The position numbers were made by a program, and so were the translations under genes. From Zhengella sedimenti (GTDB lineage Bacteria > Pseudomonadota > Alphaproteobacteria > Rhizobiales > Rhizobiaceae), in the NCBI RefSeq assembly GCF_046506625.1, contig NZ_JBKFFP010000005.1, positions 248,001 to 312,000 on the forward strand: a stretch of 64,000 nucleotides of DNA. The letters run 5' to 3'. This document shows, in pieces, positions 27,414 to 35,995 of the stretch (the first letter of the stretch is position 1; each line of letters starts with the position of its first letter). The notes beneath the pieces were generated by a model. The model searched no databases. It worked only from the letters and a program-made list of their open reading frames with translations, and had not been told where the DNA came from.

Positions 27414-28166
27414 ATGCTGACCGGAACAAGGGAGCGAGGGCGCGACGGCCGCCCTCCGGCAGCGAGGCGCCGGTTGTGCGGCGCCCTTGCGGCTGTTTCG
27501 CTTGCATTCGTGACCCAGGCCTTCGCTGGCGACGGTGATCCCGCCGCCGGCGAAAAGCTTTTCCGGGACTGCAAGAGCTGTCACGAGATCGGCGAGAACG
27601 CCCGCCACAAGGTCGGCCCGCATCTGGACGGCATCATCGGCCGCACCGCGGGCAGCGCCGAGGGCTTCAGATATTCCAGGGCCTTGAGACAGGCCGGCGA
27701 GGATGGTCTCGTCTGGGACGAGGAAGCGCTTTCGGCCTATATCGAGAAGCCGCGCGATTTCATCAAGGGAAACCGGATGAGCTATCGCGGCATGGCCGAT
27801 GCGCAGGACCGCGCCGATCTGATCGCCTATCTTTCGCGCCAGGCGCAGGCGGCGCCCGCCGAGGACACGTCGGCCCGGCAGAACGCCGGCGTCACCGGCT
27901 TTGCACAGATCGTGCTCCAGATGGAGGGCGACCCGGAATATGGCGAATATCTCGCGGGCGAATGTGTCACCTGCCACCAGGCAACCGGCCATGCCGACGG
28001 CATTCCGTCGATCGTCGGTGTGCCGAAGGACTATTTCATTCGCGCCCTGTTCGAATACAAGAACAACATTCGTTCAAACGAGGTCATGAAACTTCGCGTC
28101 GCCAACCTCACCAACGAGGAAATCGCCGCGCTCGCCGCCTATTTCAGCGGTCTGGAACCGCAATAG
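27414..28166 (+). CDS. soxE: SoxE, diheme cytochrome c
   Basis: A 250-aa periplasmic cytochrome with heme sites at C53-K-S-C56-H57 and C184-V-T-C187-H188. The N-terminal domain closely parallels SoxD domain 1 (HKVGPHLDGIIGRTAGSAEGF against NKVGPHLNDVFGRQAGAVEGF, stated in parts), whereas the C-terminal domain looks like the FccA cytochrome of flavocytochrome c. The next gene is the matching flavin subunit, SoxF, so the two probably form a sulfide-oxidising flavocytochrome. A signal peptide ends near residue 38 (QAFA). GGGAGGAAACCG precedes the ATG. Confidence 0.88.
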   Translation: MLTGTRERGRDGRPPAARRRLCGALAAVSLAFVTQAFAGDGDPAAGEKLFRDCKSCHEIGENARHKVGPHLDGIIGRTAGSAEGFRYSRALRQAGEDGLVWDEEALSAYIEKPRDFIKGNRMSYRGMADAQDRADLIAYLSRQAQAAPAEDTSARQNAGVTGFAQIVLQMEGDPEYGEYLAGECVTCHQATGHADGIPSIVGVPKDYFIRALFEYKNNIRSNEVMKLRVANLTNEEIAALAAYFSGLEPQ

Positions 28167-28200
28167 GTTCATTGCAGGATTGGTCAGTCAGGAGGAAGAC

Positions 28201-29472
28201 ATGACAAGATTGAATCGCAGGCATTTCGGATTGGCGGTTGGCGCCGGTGCGGCAACCCTGGCCATGCCGGCTTATCTTCGTGCCCAGGGCAAGCCGAAGG
28301 TGGTGGTGATTGGCGGGGGTGCCGGCGGCGCGACCGCCGCGCGTTACATCGCCAAGGACTCCAAGGGCGAGATCGACGTCACGCTCATCGACGATTCCGA
28401 CAGGTTCACCACCTGCTTCTTCTCAAATCTCTATCTCGGCGGCTTCCGCGATTTCGCTTCCATCACGCATGGCTACGAAAAGCTGGAGGCGAATTACGGG
28501 ATCACCAAGGTCACCGGCTATGCCAGGACCGTCGATCGTGGCGCCCGCAAGGTCATCATGGCCGACGGCTCGGAAATCCCCTACGACCGTCTCGTCGTTT
28601 CGCCCGGCATCGACATGATCTGGGATTCCATTCCCGGTTATTCCGAGGAAGCCGCGGAGATTGCACCGCATGCCTGGAAGGCCGGTCCGCAGACGCAGTT
28701 GCTCAAGGAAAAGCTGGATGCCGTCGGCAATGGCGAGCAGATCGTCATGGTTGCGCCGCCCAACCCCTACCGCTGCCCGCCCGGCCCCTATGAGCGCGTC
28801 TCGATGATGGCCCACCTGCTCAAGGCCAAGGGCGTGGACGCGAAGATCATCATCATCGATCCCAAGGACAAGTTCTCCAAGCAGGGCCTCTTCACCGAAG
28901 GCTGGGAGAAATACTACCCGGGCATGGTCGAGTGGTACGGACCTGAAATTCACGGCGGCATCAAGGGCGTCGATGTGAATGCCGGGACGGTGGAAACCGA
29001 TTTCGATACCTTCAAGGGCGCGCTGCTCAATGTCATTCCGGCACAGAAAGCCGGCATGATCGCGGCCGAGGCCGGGCTGACCGATGACAGCGGCTTCTGC
29101 CCCATCGACGCCGCTTCCATGCGCTCGACGATGGACGAGAACATCTTTGTCATCGGCGACGCCTCGATCGCGGGCGCCATGCCGAAGTCGGGCTTCTCGG
29201 CCAACAGCCAGGCCAAGGTCGCCTCCATGAACATTCGCGGTGACCTGACCGGTTCCAAGGTGTTCCCGGCGAAATACTCCAACACCTGCTGGAGTCTCAT
29301 CGAGACCGACGACGGCGTGAAGGTCGGCGCGCAATACGCGCCGCAGGACGGGCAGATCGCGTCCACCTCCAGCTTCATCTCGCAGACAGGCGAGGATGCG
29401 GCCCTGCGCAAGGCGACCTACGAGGAATCCGTCGGCTGGTATGCCGGTATCACGGCCGACATGTTCGGCTGA
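28201..29472 (+). CDS. soxF: SoxF, flavocytochrome c sulfide dehydrogenase flavin subunit
   Basis: A 423-aa FAD protein. After a Tat signal (LNRRHFGLAVGAGAATLAM) comes the FAD-binding site VVVIGGGAGGATAARYIAK near residues 37-55. Redox-active cysteines occur in the blocks near TTCFFSN (residue 70) and YRCPPGPYERVSM (residue 195), and CWS near residue 362, as in FccB. It oxidises sulfide and passes electrons to the SoxE hemes; in Paracoccus SoxF also helps keep SoxYZ active. Last plus-strand sox gene, followed by strong hairpins at 29489-29554. Confidence 0.92.
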   Translation: MTRLNRRHFGLAVGAGAATLAMPAYLRAQGKPKVVVIGGGAGGATAARYIAKDSKGEIDVTLIDDSDRFTTCFFSNLYLGGFRDFASITHGYEKLEANYGITKVTGYARTVDRGARKVIMADGSEIPYDRLVVSPGIDMIWDSIPGYSEEAAEIAPHAWKAGPQTQLLKEKLDAVGNGEQIVMVAPPNPYRCPPGPYERVSMMAHLLKAKGVDAKIIIIDPKDKFSKQGLFTEGWEKYYPGMVEWYGPEIHGGIKGVDVNAGTVETDFDTFKGALLNVIPAQKAGMIAAEAGLTDDSGFCPIDAASMRSTMDENIFVIGDASIAGAMPKSGFSANSQAKVASMNIRGDLTGSKVFPAKYSNTCWSLIETDDGVKVGAQYAPQDGQIASTSSFISQTGEDAALRKATYEESVGWYAGITADMFG

Positions 29473-29488
29473 TCGAGCCTTCCTCCCG

Positions 29489-29554
29489 GTGTCCGCGCCG
29501 GGCAGCGCGGACACGGACGGCAAGCGGCGGTGCAATGGGGTTGCACCGCCGCTT
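29489..29554. terminator. Double hairpin between soxF and the convergent soxT-like gene
   Basis: First stem 29489-29498 with 29505-29514 (10 bp, perfect); second stem 29522-29535 with 29541-29554 (14 bp, perfect, 5-base loop) followed by CCTGTCTTG. The tail has few T, but the stem strength and convergent position favour a terminator region for both operons. Confidence 0.65.
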
Positions 29555-29575
29555 CCTGTCTTGAAGGGAGGATGA

Positions 29576-30673
29576 TTATTCCGCGGGTTGCGCGACAGCG
29601 GATGCGGCGCTCCGCCCCGCGCCGGCGGGAACATCGATGACGCGGTGCGCCAGCGCTGCCGATGCCACCATGGCGCCAAGCCCGGCCAGCGCGGAAACGG
29701 CCAGCACCGCGCCGCCGGTAAAGCCCGCGCCGATCGTGCAACCGACCGCCAGGATGCCGCCGAAGCCCATCAGCGCGCCGCCGGCGGGATAACGCCAGGC
29801 GGCCGCCGCGCCCGTATCGCGAAAACCGGAAAGGCGGAACTCGCCAAAGGCAACCGCGGCCAGGAAGGCGCCGGCAAGTGTCCCGATGAGCACGCCCTGA
29901 TCCAGCCCGAAGCCTTCGGCAGCGCCCGTTGCCAGTTCGCCGGTCGTGGCCAGCGGACGGATGAAGGACAGGCTCTCTGCCTGGATCGGCTCGAACACCT
30001 GGAGCGACAGCGTGTAGGTGAAATACCAGCCGCCGGCCACGGCAAGCCCCACGGCCACGCCGCCGAGGATGCGCCAGGCCGAGGCCCGCGCGGCAATGGC
30101 CAAGGCGAGCGCCGCGATGGCAAGTGCCGCGCCAATGGCAATGCCTGCGCCCTGGCCGAGCCCGGCATGGGCCAGAAGGTCGTTCCCGCCAATGGCGGCG
30201 GTATTCCAGAGGCCGCCGATCGCGTCGCGCGCGGGCACCAGGAAGCCGGAATAGGTGGCCAGGCCGGTCCCCGCGATGACGAGCGTCGTTACCAGGGCGC
30301 GGATGTTGCCGCCGGCGGCGAGCACGAGATGGCGTGATACGCAGCCGCGGGCAAGCACCATGCCCAGTCCGAACAGGCCCCCGCCGATCAGTGCGCCCGA
30401 CAGGCTCTGCGCGGTGGAGAAGAAGCGGGTTTCCGCCACGTCCACGGAACCGTTCCCGATGAGCCACTGCACCGCCACGATCGCGGCTGCGAAACCGGCC
30501 AGCCAGACGGCTGCTGCGCGGCGGTCAGAAGTGAAAAGTCCGGTTACCGCCGAACGCGTGCAGAAGGCGGAGCGCTGCGCGGCGATGCCGAAGACAAGGC
30601 CGAGGACGGCGCCGCCGGCCAGCGCCGCGCCGTTTTCGCCAATGGTGTCGATGAGGGGAACGAGATCGATCAT
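29576..30673 (-). CDS. Second SoxT-like YeeE/YedE-family transporter
   Basis: A 365-aa membrane protein with the same layout as SoxT at 17147. Cysteine blocks are AQRSAFCTRSAVTGLF near residue 36, LARGCVSRHLVLAAGGNIRA near 120 and GILAVGCTIGAGFTGG near 325. It is a distant, not recent, paralogue of SoxT. Being convergent with soxF and not in an operon with it, it has its own promoter within 30674-31070. Import of thiosulfate or another sulfur species is inferred. The ATG at 30673 (GGAAGGA upstream) is preferred; an open extension to 30925 has no membrane-protein character. Confidence 0.82.
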   Translation of the reverse strand: MIDLVPLIDTIGENGAALAGGAVLGLVFGIAAQRSAFCTRSAVTGLFTSDRRAAAVWLAGFAAAIVAVQWLIGNGSVDVAETRFFSTAQSLSGALIGGGLFGLGMVLARGCVSRHLVLAAGGNIRALVTTLVIAGTGLATYSGFLVPARDAIGGLWNTAAIGGNDLLAHAGLGQGAGIAIGAALAIAALALAIAARASAWRILGGVAVGLAVAGGWYFTYTLSLQVFEPIQAESLSFIRPLATTGELATGAAEGFGLDQGVLIGTLAGAFLAAVAFGEFRLSGFRDTGAAAAWRYPAGGALMGFGGILAVGCTIGAGFTGGAVLAVSALAGLGAMVASAALAHRVIDVPAGAGRSAASAVAQPAE

Positions 30674-31070
30674 GACCGCTATCCTTCCGGAAACAGGGGA
30701 TACCGGAGGATAGGAGCCGGGGCGCAAAAATCGCCGTCCGGGATTGCGCCGGGAGGGGTCCGGGGAGAAAACCTGCCTCCGGACGAGGGTTCTCTTGGAA
30801 AAATTTGCCTCATGTCGGCAAGCCGCGAGGGCAGCGACAGGCGCGGACGGGACAGGAGCTCGTCTGCCGTTTCGTTGGCCGGGGCGGGAAACCGGAAAAA
30901 TCGCACCCGTTCTCCATGCCGTCATGTCCGGTTGACACGCGCCGTGTCGCGACCGTCAACGGCACGGCCGGGCTGTTGTTCCGCATGAGCGAACGATGCT
31001 TGCCTTGTGAACCGTCACGGGGCAGTTTGGCGCCTTGCCGGATGGCAGATCTTGAGACCGGAGGACCACG
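30674..31070. other. 397-base divergent intergenic region
   Basis: No gene is evident. It separates the minus-strand SoxT-like gene from maiA. One small palindrome, GACACG / CGTGTC with a 3-base centre, lies at 30934-30948 inside a wider GTTGAC...GTCAAC arm (30931-30960). It could be an operator for the operon that starts at 31071. Confidence 0.6.
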
Positions 31071-31721
31071 ATGGCCGACATCGCGCTGCACAATTATTTC
31101 CGTTCGTCCACGTCCTACCGGGTGCGCATCGCGCTGGCGCTCAAGGGGATCGAGTATGACTATGTCGCCCACCATCTGCGCCACGGCGGGAACCGCGCGC
31201 CCGAATTCCTGGCCGTCAACCCGCAGGGGCTGGTGCCGGCGCTGGTCTGGTCCGATGGCACCGTGCTTGCCCAATCGCTCGCCATCATGGAATTCATCGA
31301 CGAGATGGTGCCCGAACCGCCGCTGCTGCCCGCCGATCCCCATGGCAGGGCGCGGGTGCGCATGCTCTCCCAGATGATCGGCTGCGACATCCACCCGGTA
31401 AACAACTTGCGGGTCCTCAATGCGATTCGCGAGCGTTTCGGCGCCGACGATACCGCCGTGGCCGACTGGTTCCGCCACTGGGTGGCCGAGACCTTTGCGC
31501 CGATGGAACAGATGCTGGCCGAAAGCGAAGCCACCGGCACCTTCTGCCACGGCGATCATGTGACCATGGCCGATCTTTGCCTGGTGGCCCAGGTTGCCAA
31601 CAACGGCCGTTTCGGCGTCGAGATGGAACCCTATCCGACGATCCGCCGCATCCATGAGGCCTGCATGGAAATCGAGGCTTTCCGTACAGCCGCGCCGATG
31701 AACCAGCCTGACGCTGAATAG
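31071..31721 (+). CDS. maiA: Zeta-class glutathione transferase, maleylacetoacetate (or maleylpyruvate) isomerase
   Basis: A 216-aa zeta-class GST. The glutathione-activating motif SSTSYRVRIALALKG (residues 12-26) is diagnostic, followed by VNPQGLVPAL and the ILSQSLAI-like block AQSLAIMEFIDE. Enzymes of this class use glutathione to isomerise maleylacetoacetate (homogentisate route) or maleylpyruvate (gentisate route) from cis to trans. It heads an operon-like run with a Rieske oxygenase, which suggests ring-cleavage products are handled here, although no ring-cleaving dioxygenase is in the window. GGAGGACC precedes the ATG. Confidence 0.87.
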   Translation: MADIALHNYFRSSTSYRVRIALALKGIEYDYVAHHLRHGGNRAPEFLAVNPQGLVPALVWSDGTVLAQSLAIMEFIDEMVPEPPLLPADPHGRARVRMLSQMIGCDIHPVNNLRVLNAIRERFGADDTAVADWFRHWVAETFAPMEQMLAESEATGTFCHGDHVTMADLCLVAQVANNGRFGVEMEPYPTIRRIHEACMEIEAFRTAAPMNQPDAE

Positions 31722-31811
31722 CCGAAGGCTCTTTGAACAGGCATTGAAAACCGCCAGCCAGGCTGAAATCCTGCTAGTGACGGAACGGACGGGAAAGGGA
31801 GAAACGCCGCC

Positions 31812-33119
31812 ATGATGAGCCAGGAGCAGAACGACCTGATCACGCGAACCGGTCCGGGCACGGCGGCGGGCGCCGTCTTGCGCCGCTACTGGCAGCCCGC
31901 CGCCCTGGCCGAGGAACTGGTTTCGGCCCGCCCGGTCGTACCGGTCACGCTGCTGGGTGAAAAGCTCGTGCTGTTCCGCGACGAGGAGGGCAAGCTTGGC
32001 CTGATCGGGCGTCACTGCCCCCATCGCGGCGCCGACATGTGCTACGGCCGGCTGGAGGACAATGGCCTGCGCTGCCCCTTCCATGGCTGGCACTTCAACC
32101 GCGATGGCCAATGCGTGGAACAGCCCGCCGAGCCGGAAGGCAGCCGGATGCATGAGAACATCCGCACCGTCTCCTATCCGGTCGTGGAGCGCAACGGCAT
32201 GGTCTTTGCCTACATGGGCCCCGGCGACCCGCCGCCTTTCCCCGCGCTCGACTGCTTCACCGCGCCCGACACCCATGTCTTCGCCTTCAAGGGGCTGTGG
32301 GAATGCAACTGGCTGCAGGCCATGGAAGTCGGCATCGACCCGGCGCACGCCTCCTTCCTGCACCGTTTCCTGGAGGACGAGGACCCGTCCGCAAGCTATG
32401 GAAAGCAGTTCCGCGACAAGGCCGCCGATACCGAAATCCCGATGACGAAGCTGCTGCGCGACTATCCGCGTCCGGAGATCGTGGTGGAGGAAGCGCCGCA
32501 CGGCTTGCGGCTCGTCGCGCTGCGCCACATGGAGGACGGGCGCACGCATGTGCGCGTCACCAACCAGCTTTTCCCGGAAGCCATCGTCATCCCCATGTCG
32601 CGCGAGATGACGATCACGCAATGGCACGTGCCCGTCGATGACGAGACCTGTTACTGGTATTCCATGTTCACCAGTTTCGGTGCGCCGGTGAACAAGACGC
32701 TGATGCGCGAGCAGAGGCTGAAGGAGCACCGCCTGCCGGATTACGCGCCGCTGAAGAACCGCGCGAACAATTACGGTTACAATCCCGCCGAGCAGAAGGA
32801 CCGCACCTATACCGGCATGGGCATGGACATCAACGTGCATGACCAGTGGGCGGTGGAAAGCATGGGGCGCATCCAGGACCGCACCCAGGAGCATCTTGGC
32901 CGTTCCGACATCGGCATCTCGCGCTATCGCCGGATGCTGCGTGCCGCCATCGAGGCCGTCGGCAAGGGCGAGGATCATGCCTTGCCCATGGCCAACGGTT
33001 CGGCGGCTGCCGTCACCGGTCCGGCGGCGGTGGACGCCATCGGCGCGGCCGGCGAGGACTGGCGGGACGTCTATGAACGTGCCGACGCCGAACGCCGTTC
33101 CGCCTGTTCCTGGGCTTGA
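31812..33119 (+). CDS. Rieske non-heme iron oxygenase, phthalate-dioxygenase type alpha subunit
   Basis: A 435-aa oxygenase. The Rieske [2Fe-2S] motif is CPHRGADMCYGRLEDNGL continuing RCPFHGWHF (residues about 60-95), and the mononuclear iron site lies in GIDPAHASFLHRF near residue 178. There is no beta subunit, so it belongs to the homotrimeric phthalate/vanillate demethylase-like group, which needs a separate reductase; none is in the window. Such enzymes hydroxylate or demethylate aromatic substrates. Context with a glutamine-synthetase-like gene hints at a nitrogen-bearing substrate; this is inference. Confidence 0.85.
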   Translation: MMSQEQNDLITRTGPGTAAGAVLRRYWQPAALAEELVSARPVVPVTLLGEKLVLFRDEEGKLGLIGRHCPHRGADMCYGRLEDNGLRCPFHGWHFNRDGQCVEQPAEPEGSRMHENIRTVSYPVVERNGMVFAYMGPGDPPPFPALDCFTAPDTHVFAFKGLWECNWLQAMEVGIDPAHASFLHRFLEDEDPSASYGKQFRDKAADTEIPMTKLLRDYPRPEIVVEEAPHGLRLVALRHMEDGRTHVRVTNQLFPEAIVIPMSREMTITQWHVPVDDETCYWYSMFTSFGAPVNKTLMREQRLKEHRLPDYAPLKNRANNYGYNPAEQKDRTYTGMGMDINVHDQWAVESMGRIQDRTQEHLGRSDIGISRYRRMLRAAIEAVGKGEDHALPMANGSAAAVTGPAAVDAIGAAGEDWRDVYERADAERRSACSWA

Positions 33120-33127
33120 GGCGCGCG

Positions 33128-34591
33128 ATGGGAGCGATCACGCCAGACAGCCTGAAATCGGGTCTCACCGGCCGCAAGGGCCTGCTCGACGATGAAGGCT
33201 TCCGCCGCGCGGCCGAAATCTGCGCCGAGATGGAAGCCGGCGAGTTCGAGACCGTGCGCGTCTGCTTCATCGACCAGCACGGGATCCTGCGCGGCAAGAC
33301 GCTGGTCGCCGGCGCGCTGGCCTCGGCCTTCCGCTCCGGCGTGGCCATGACCTCGACGCTGCTGCTGAAGGACACCTCACATCGCACCGTCTTCGATGTC
33401 TGGGCCGCCGATGCCGGTTTCGGCCGCGGCGTGCTGACCGGCGCGGGCGATTTCCTCATGGTGCCCGATCCGCGCAGCTTCCGTCCGCTGCCGTGGTCGC
33501 CGCATTCCGCACTCATTCTCTGCGACATCTGGCAGGCCGATGGCGAACCGCTCGCCCTGTCGGCGCGCGGCATCCTCGCGCGCGCCCTCGACCGGCTCAA
33601 TGCGGCGGGCCACGATGCGCTGTTCGGCCTGGAACAGGAATTCTTCGTCTATTCGGTGACCGACGAGAAACTGGCCCATGGCGATGGCGGCATGCCCGCC
33701 ACGCCGCCCGAGACGCAATTGCTCACCCACGGCTACCAGTATCTCACCGAGGCGCGCTATGACGCGCTGGAACCGGTGATGGACGAGTTGCGCCGGGCCG
33801 CCCAGGCCATGGATCTTCCCGTCCGCACCATGGAGATCGAGTTCGGGCCCAGCCAGTTCGAGTTCACCTTCGATCCGCAGCGCGCCATGGCGGCAGCCGA
33901 CAATGCGGTCCTGTTCCGCCACATGGTCAAGTCCGTGTGCGCCCGCAACGGCTTGCATGCCACCTTCATGTCACGCCCGCGCGTGCCCAACGGCATGGCG
34001 AGCGGCTGGCACGTGCATCAGTCGGTGACGGATATCGACGGCGACGAGAACCGCTTCACGCCGCAGGCCGGCCGTGAGCCGACCGCCATAGCCTCGGGCT
34101 GGATCGCCGGCCTTCTGGACCACGCCGTATCCGGCTGCATGCTGGTGACGCCGACCGTCAACGGCTACAAGCGCTACCTCTCTGCATTGCTGGCGCCCGA
34201 CCGCGTGCAATGGGCCCATGACAACAAGGGCGCCATGCTGCGCGCCCTGTTCCGCGAAGGCGACCCGGCCAGCCGCATCGAGAACCGGACCCCCGAGCCG
34301 GCGGCCAATCCGCACCTGGCCATCGCCTCGCAGATCCTCGCCGGCCTCGATGGCGTCACGCGGGGCCTGACCGCGCCCGCGCCGGTGGAAAGCCCCTATG
34401 CCGGTGACGCCGAACGCCTGCCGCGCAATCTCGGTGCCGCCATCGATGCCTTCGCGGCGAGCGGCTTCTGGCGCGATGCGCTCGGTGAGAATGTCGCCGG
34501 CTGGCTGATCCGCATCAAGCGGGCCGAGTGGGATCGCTACCTGTCGGAAATCTCCGAATGGGAGCACCGTGAATATTTCTCGCTGTTCTGA
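33128..34591 (+). CDS. Glutamine synthetase family protein, probable gamma-glutamyl-amine ligase
   Basis: A 487-aa protein with the glutamine synthetase catalytic fold. Visible blocks are GLEQEFFVYS near residue 175 (metal glutamates), MEIEFGPSQFEFTF near 235, GMASGWHVHQS near 290 and NRTPEPAANPHLAIASQ near 385. The N-terminal FIDQHGILRGKTL segment is that of the PuuA-like subfamily, which joins glutamate to amines other than ammonia. It sits between a Rieske oxygenase and an SDR, reminiscent of aniline-type catabolism where a ligase of this family makes a gamma-glutamyl intermediate. ATG 33128 follows GAGG; a TTG at 33116 overlaps the previous stop. Confidence 0.83.
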   Translation: MGAITPDSLKSGLTGRKGLLDDEGFRRAAEICAEMEAGEFETVRVCFIDQHGILRGKTLVAGALASAFRSGVAMTSTLLLKDTSHRTVFDVWAADAGFGRGVLTGAGDFLMVPDPRSFRPLPWSPHSALILCDIWQADGEPLALSARGILARALDRLNAAGHDALFGLEQEFFVYSVTDEKLAHGDGGMPATPPETQLLTHGYQYLTEARYDALEPVMDELRRAAQAMDLPVRTMEIEFGPSQFEFTFDPQRAMAAADNAVLFRHMVKSVCARNGLHATFMSRPRVPNGMASGWHVHQSVTDIDGDENRFTPQAGREPTAIASGWIAGLLDHAVSGCMLVTPTVNGYKRYLSALLAPDRVQWAHDNKGAMLRALFREGDPASRIENRTPEPAANPHLAIASQILAGLDGVTRGLTAPAPVESPYAGDAERLPRNLGAAIDAFAASGFWRDALGENVAGWLIRIKRAEWDRYLSEISEWEHREYFSLF

Positions 34592-34628
34592 CCGGCGGGA
34601 CCGAAAACACCGAGGGGAGGGTTCGTCC

Positions 34629-35396
34629 GTGTATCGCAATCCGTTTTCGCTGGAAGGAAAGGTTGCCGTCATAACCGGCTCGTCGCGCGGCATCGGCAAG
34701 GCCATCGCCGAATGCATGGCCGGGCTTGGCGCGAAAGTGGTGGTGTCCAGCCGCAAGGCCGATGCCTGCGAGGAGGCAGCAGCCGGCATCCGGGCCGAAG
34801 GCGGAGAGGCGCTCGTCGTGCCTTGCAACATTTCCGACAAGGCGCAGGTGGAAAACCTGATCGCGACGACGGAACGCCATTGGGGCACGCCCGACATTCT
34901 CGTCTGCAATGCGGCGGTGAACCCCTATTACGGCCCCTTGACGGACCTGCCGGACGAGGGCTTCGACAAGATTTTCGCCAACAATGTGAAGTCGAACCTG
35001 TGGCTGTGCGGCCGCGTGATCCCCGGCATGGCGGAGAAGGGCAAGGGCTCCATCGTCATCATTTCGTCGATCGGCGGCCTGCGCGGCAATGGCGTCATCG
35101 GCGCCTACGGCATGTCCAAGGCGGCCGATTTCATCCTGGCGAAAAACCTCGCCGTGGAGCACGGGCCGAGCGGCATCCGCGTCAATTGCGTGGCGCCGGG
35201 CCTGGTCAAGACCGATTTTGCCCGCGCCCTGTGGGAAGACGAGAAGGCCATGAAGTTCCGCAATGCCATGACGCCGCTGCGGCGGATCGGCCAGCCCGGC
35301 GAGATCGGCCCGGTCGCCGCCTTCCTCGCCTCCGATGCAGCAAGCTTCATCACCGGCGAGACCATCGTCGCCGACGGGGGCGTGACGAGCGCGTGA
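34629..35396 (+). CDS. Short-chain dehydrogenase/reductase (SDR)
   Basis: A 255-aa classical SDR with the cofactor site TGSSRGIGKAIAECMAG near residue 17, the NAAVNP motif near 95 and the catalytic Ser, Tyr and Lys in SSIGG, YGMSK (Y near 160). C-terminal ITGETIVADGG is the usual family ending. It oxidises or reduces a hydroxyl/keto group with NAD(P). Translation probably starts at GTG 34629, which has GGGGAGGG upstream. Its stop overlaps the GTG of the next gene (GTGA), so both are co-translated. Confidence 0.85.
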   Translation: MYRNPFSLEGKVAVITGSSRGIGKAIAECMAGLGAKVVVSSRKADACEEAAAGIRAEGGEALVVPCNISDKAQVENLIATTERHWGTPDILVCNAAVNPYYGPLTDLPDEGFDKIFANNVKSNLWLCGRVIPGMAEKGKGSIVIISSIGGLRGNGVIGAYGMSKAADFILAKNLAVEHGPSGIRVNCVAPGLVKTDFARALWEDEKAMKFRNAMTPLRRIGQPGEIGPVAAFLASDAASFITGETIVADGGVTSA

Positions 35397-35995
35397 CGAA
35401 ACCTGCATGGCATGACGATATCGATGCATTCTCGGCCCACTGCCGGCAGGTGCTGGCGGATGCGGCGTCAAAGCCTGACCTGCAGCCGCGCCTGATGCAG
35501 GTCGCCACCATTGGTGCCGATGGCGCGCCGCGCCTGCGCACCGTGATGCTGCGCAGCGTCGAGGAAGACGGCTGGCAGATCACCTTTCACACCGACGCGA
35601 CCAGTTCCAAGGCCGCTGAACTGGCCGCCGACCCGCGCCTCGAAATCCATGTCTGGCGCCAGGATCTGCAATTGATGCTGCGCCTTCGTGGCCGCGCCAG
35701 CCTGATCCACCCACCGGACCCGCTTGTCCTGGCCGCTTGGAGGCAACTGGCGGAACATTCCCGCCATGTCTACCGGCTGACCGCACCGCAAGGACAGCCG
35801 ATTGACGACGCCGGCGCCTACGGACGCCATGAACCGCCTCTGGAGGGCGCCGGCGATCCGGGCCTTGCCCGGTTCACCGTGGTCTCGGTCCGGCTGGACG
35901 AGATCGAGGGTGTTTCGCTCGAACCGGCGGGCCACCGCCGCGCCATCTGGCAGGCGCCTGGAAGCGGCCGGCCGGATCGCTGGCTGGTGCCGTGA
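35393..35995 (+). CDS. Pyridoxamine 5'-phosphate oxidase-like FMN-binding split-barrel protein
   Basis: A 200-aa protein with the PNPOx-like split barrel: the block PRLRTVMLRSVEEDGW near residue 40 and TFHTDATSSKAAELAADPRLEIHVWR (about 58-83) match the FMN-binding region. The C-terminal part is shorter and different from true PdxH, so pyridoxal synthesis is doubtful; it is closer to the Alr4036-type branch. It starts at GTG 35393 overlapping the SDR stop and ends in TGATCA, whose other half is the stop codon of the convergent gene. Confidence 0.75.
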   Translation: MTKPAWHDDIDAFSAHCRQVLADAASKPDLQPRLMQVATIGADGAPRLRTVMLRSVEEDGWQITFHTDATSSKAAELAADPRLEIHVWRQDLQLMLRLRGRASLIHPPDPLVLAAWRQLAEHSRHVYRLTAPQGQPIDDAGAYGRHEPPLEGAGDPGLARFTVVSVRLDEIEGVSLEPAGHRRAIWQAPGSGRPDRWLVP

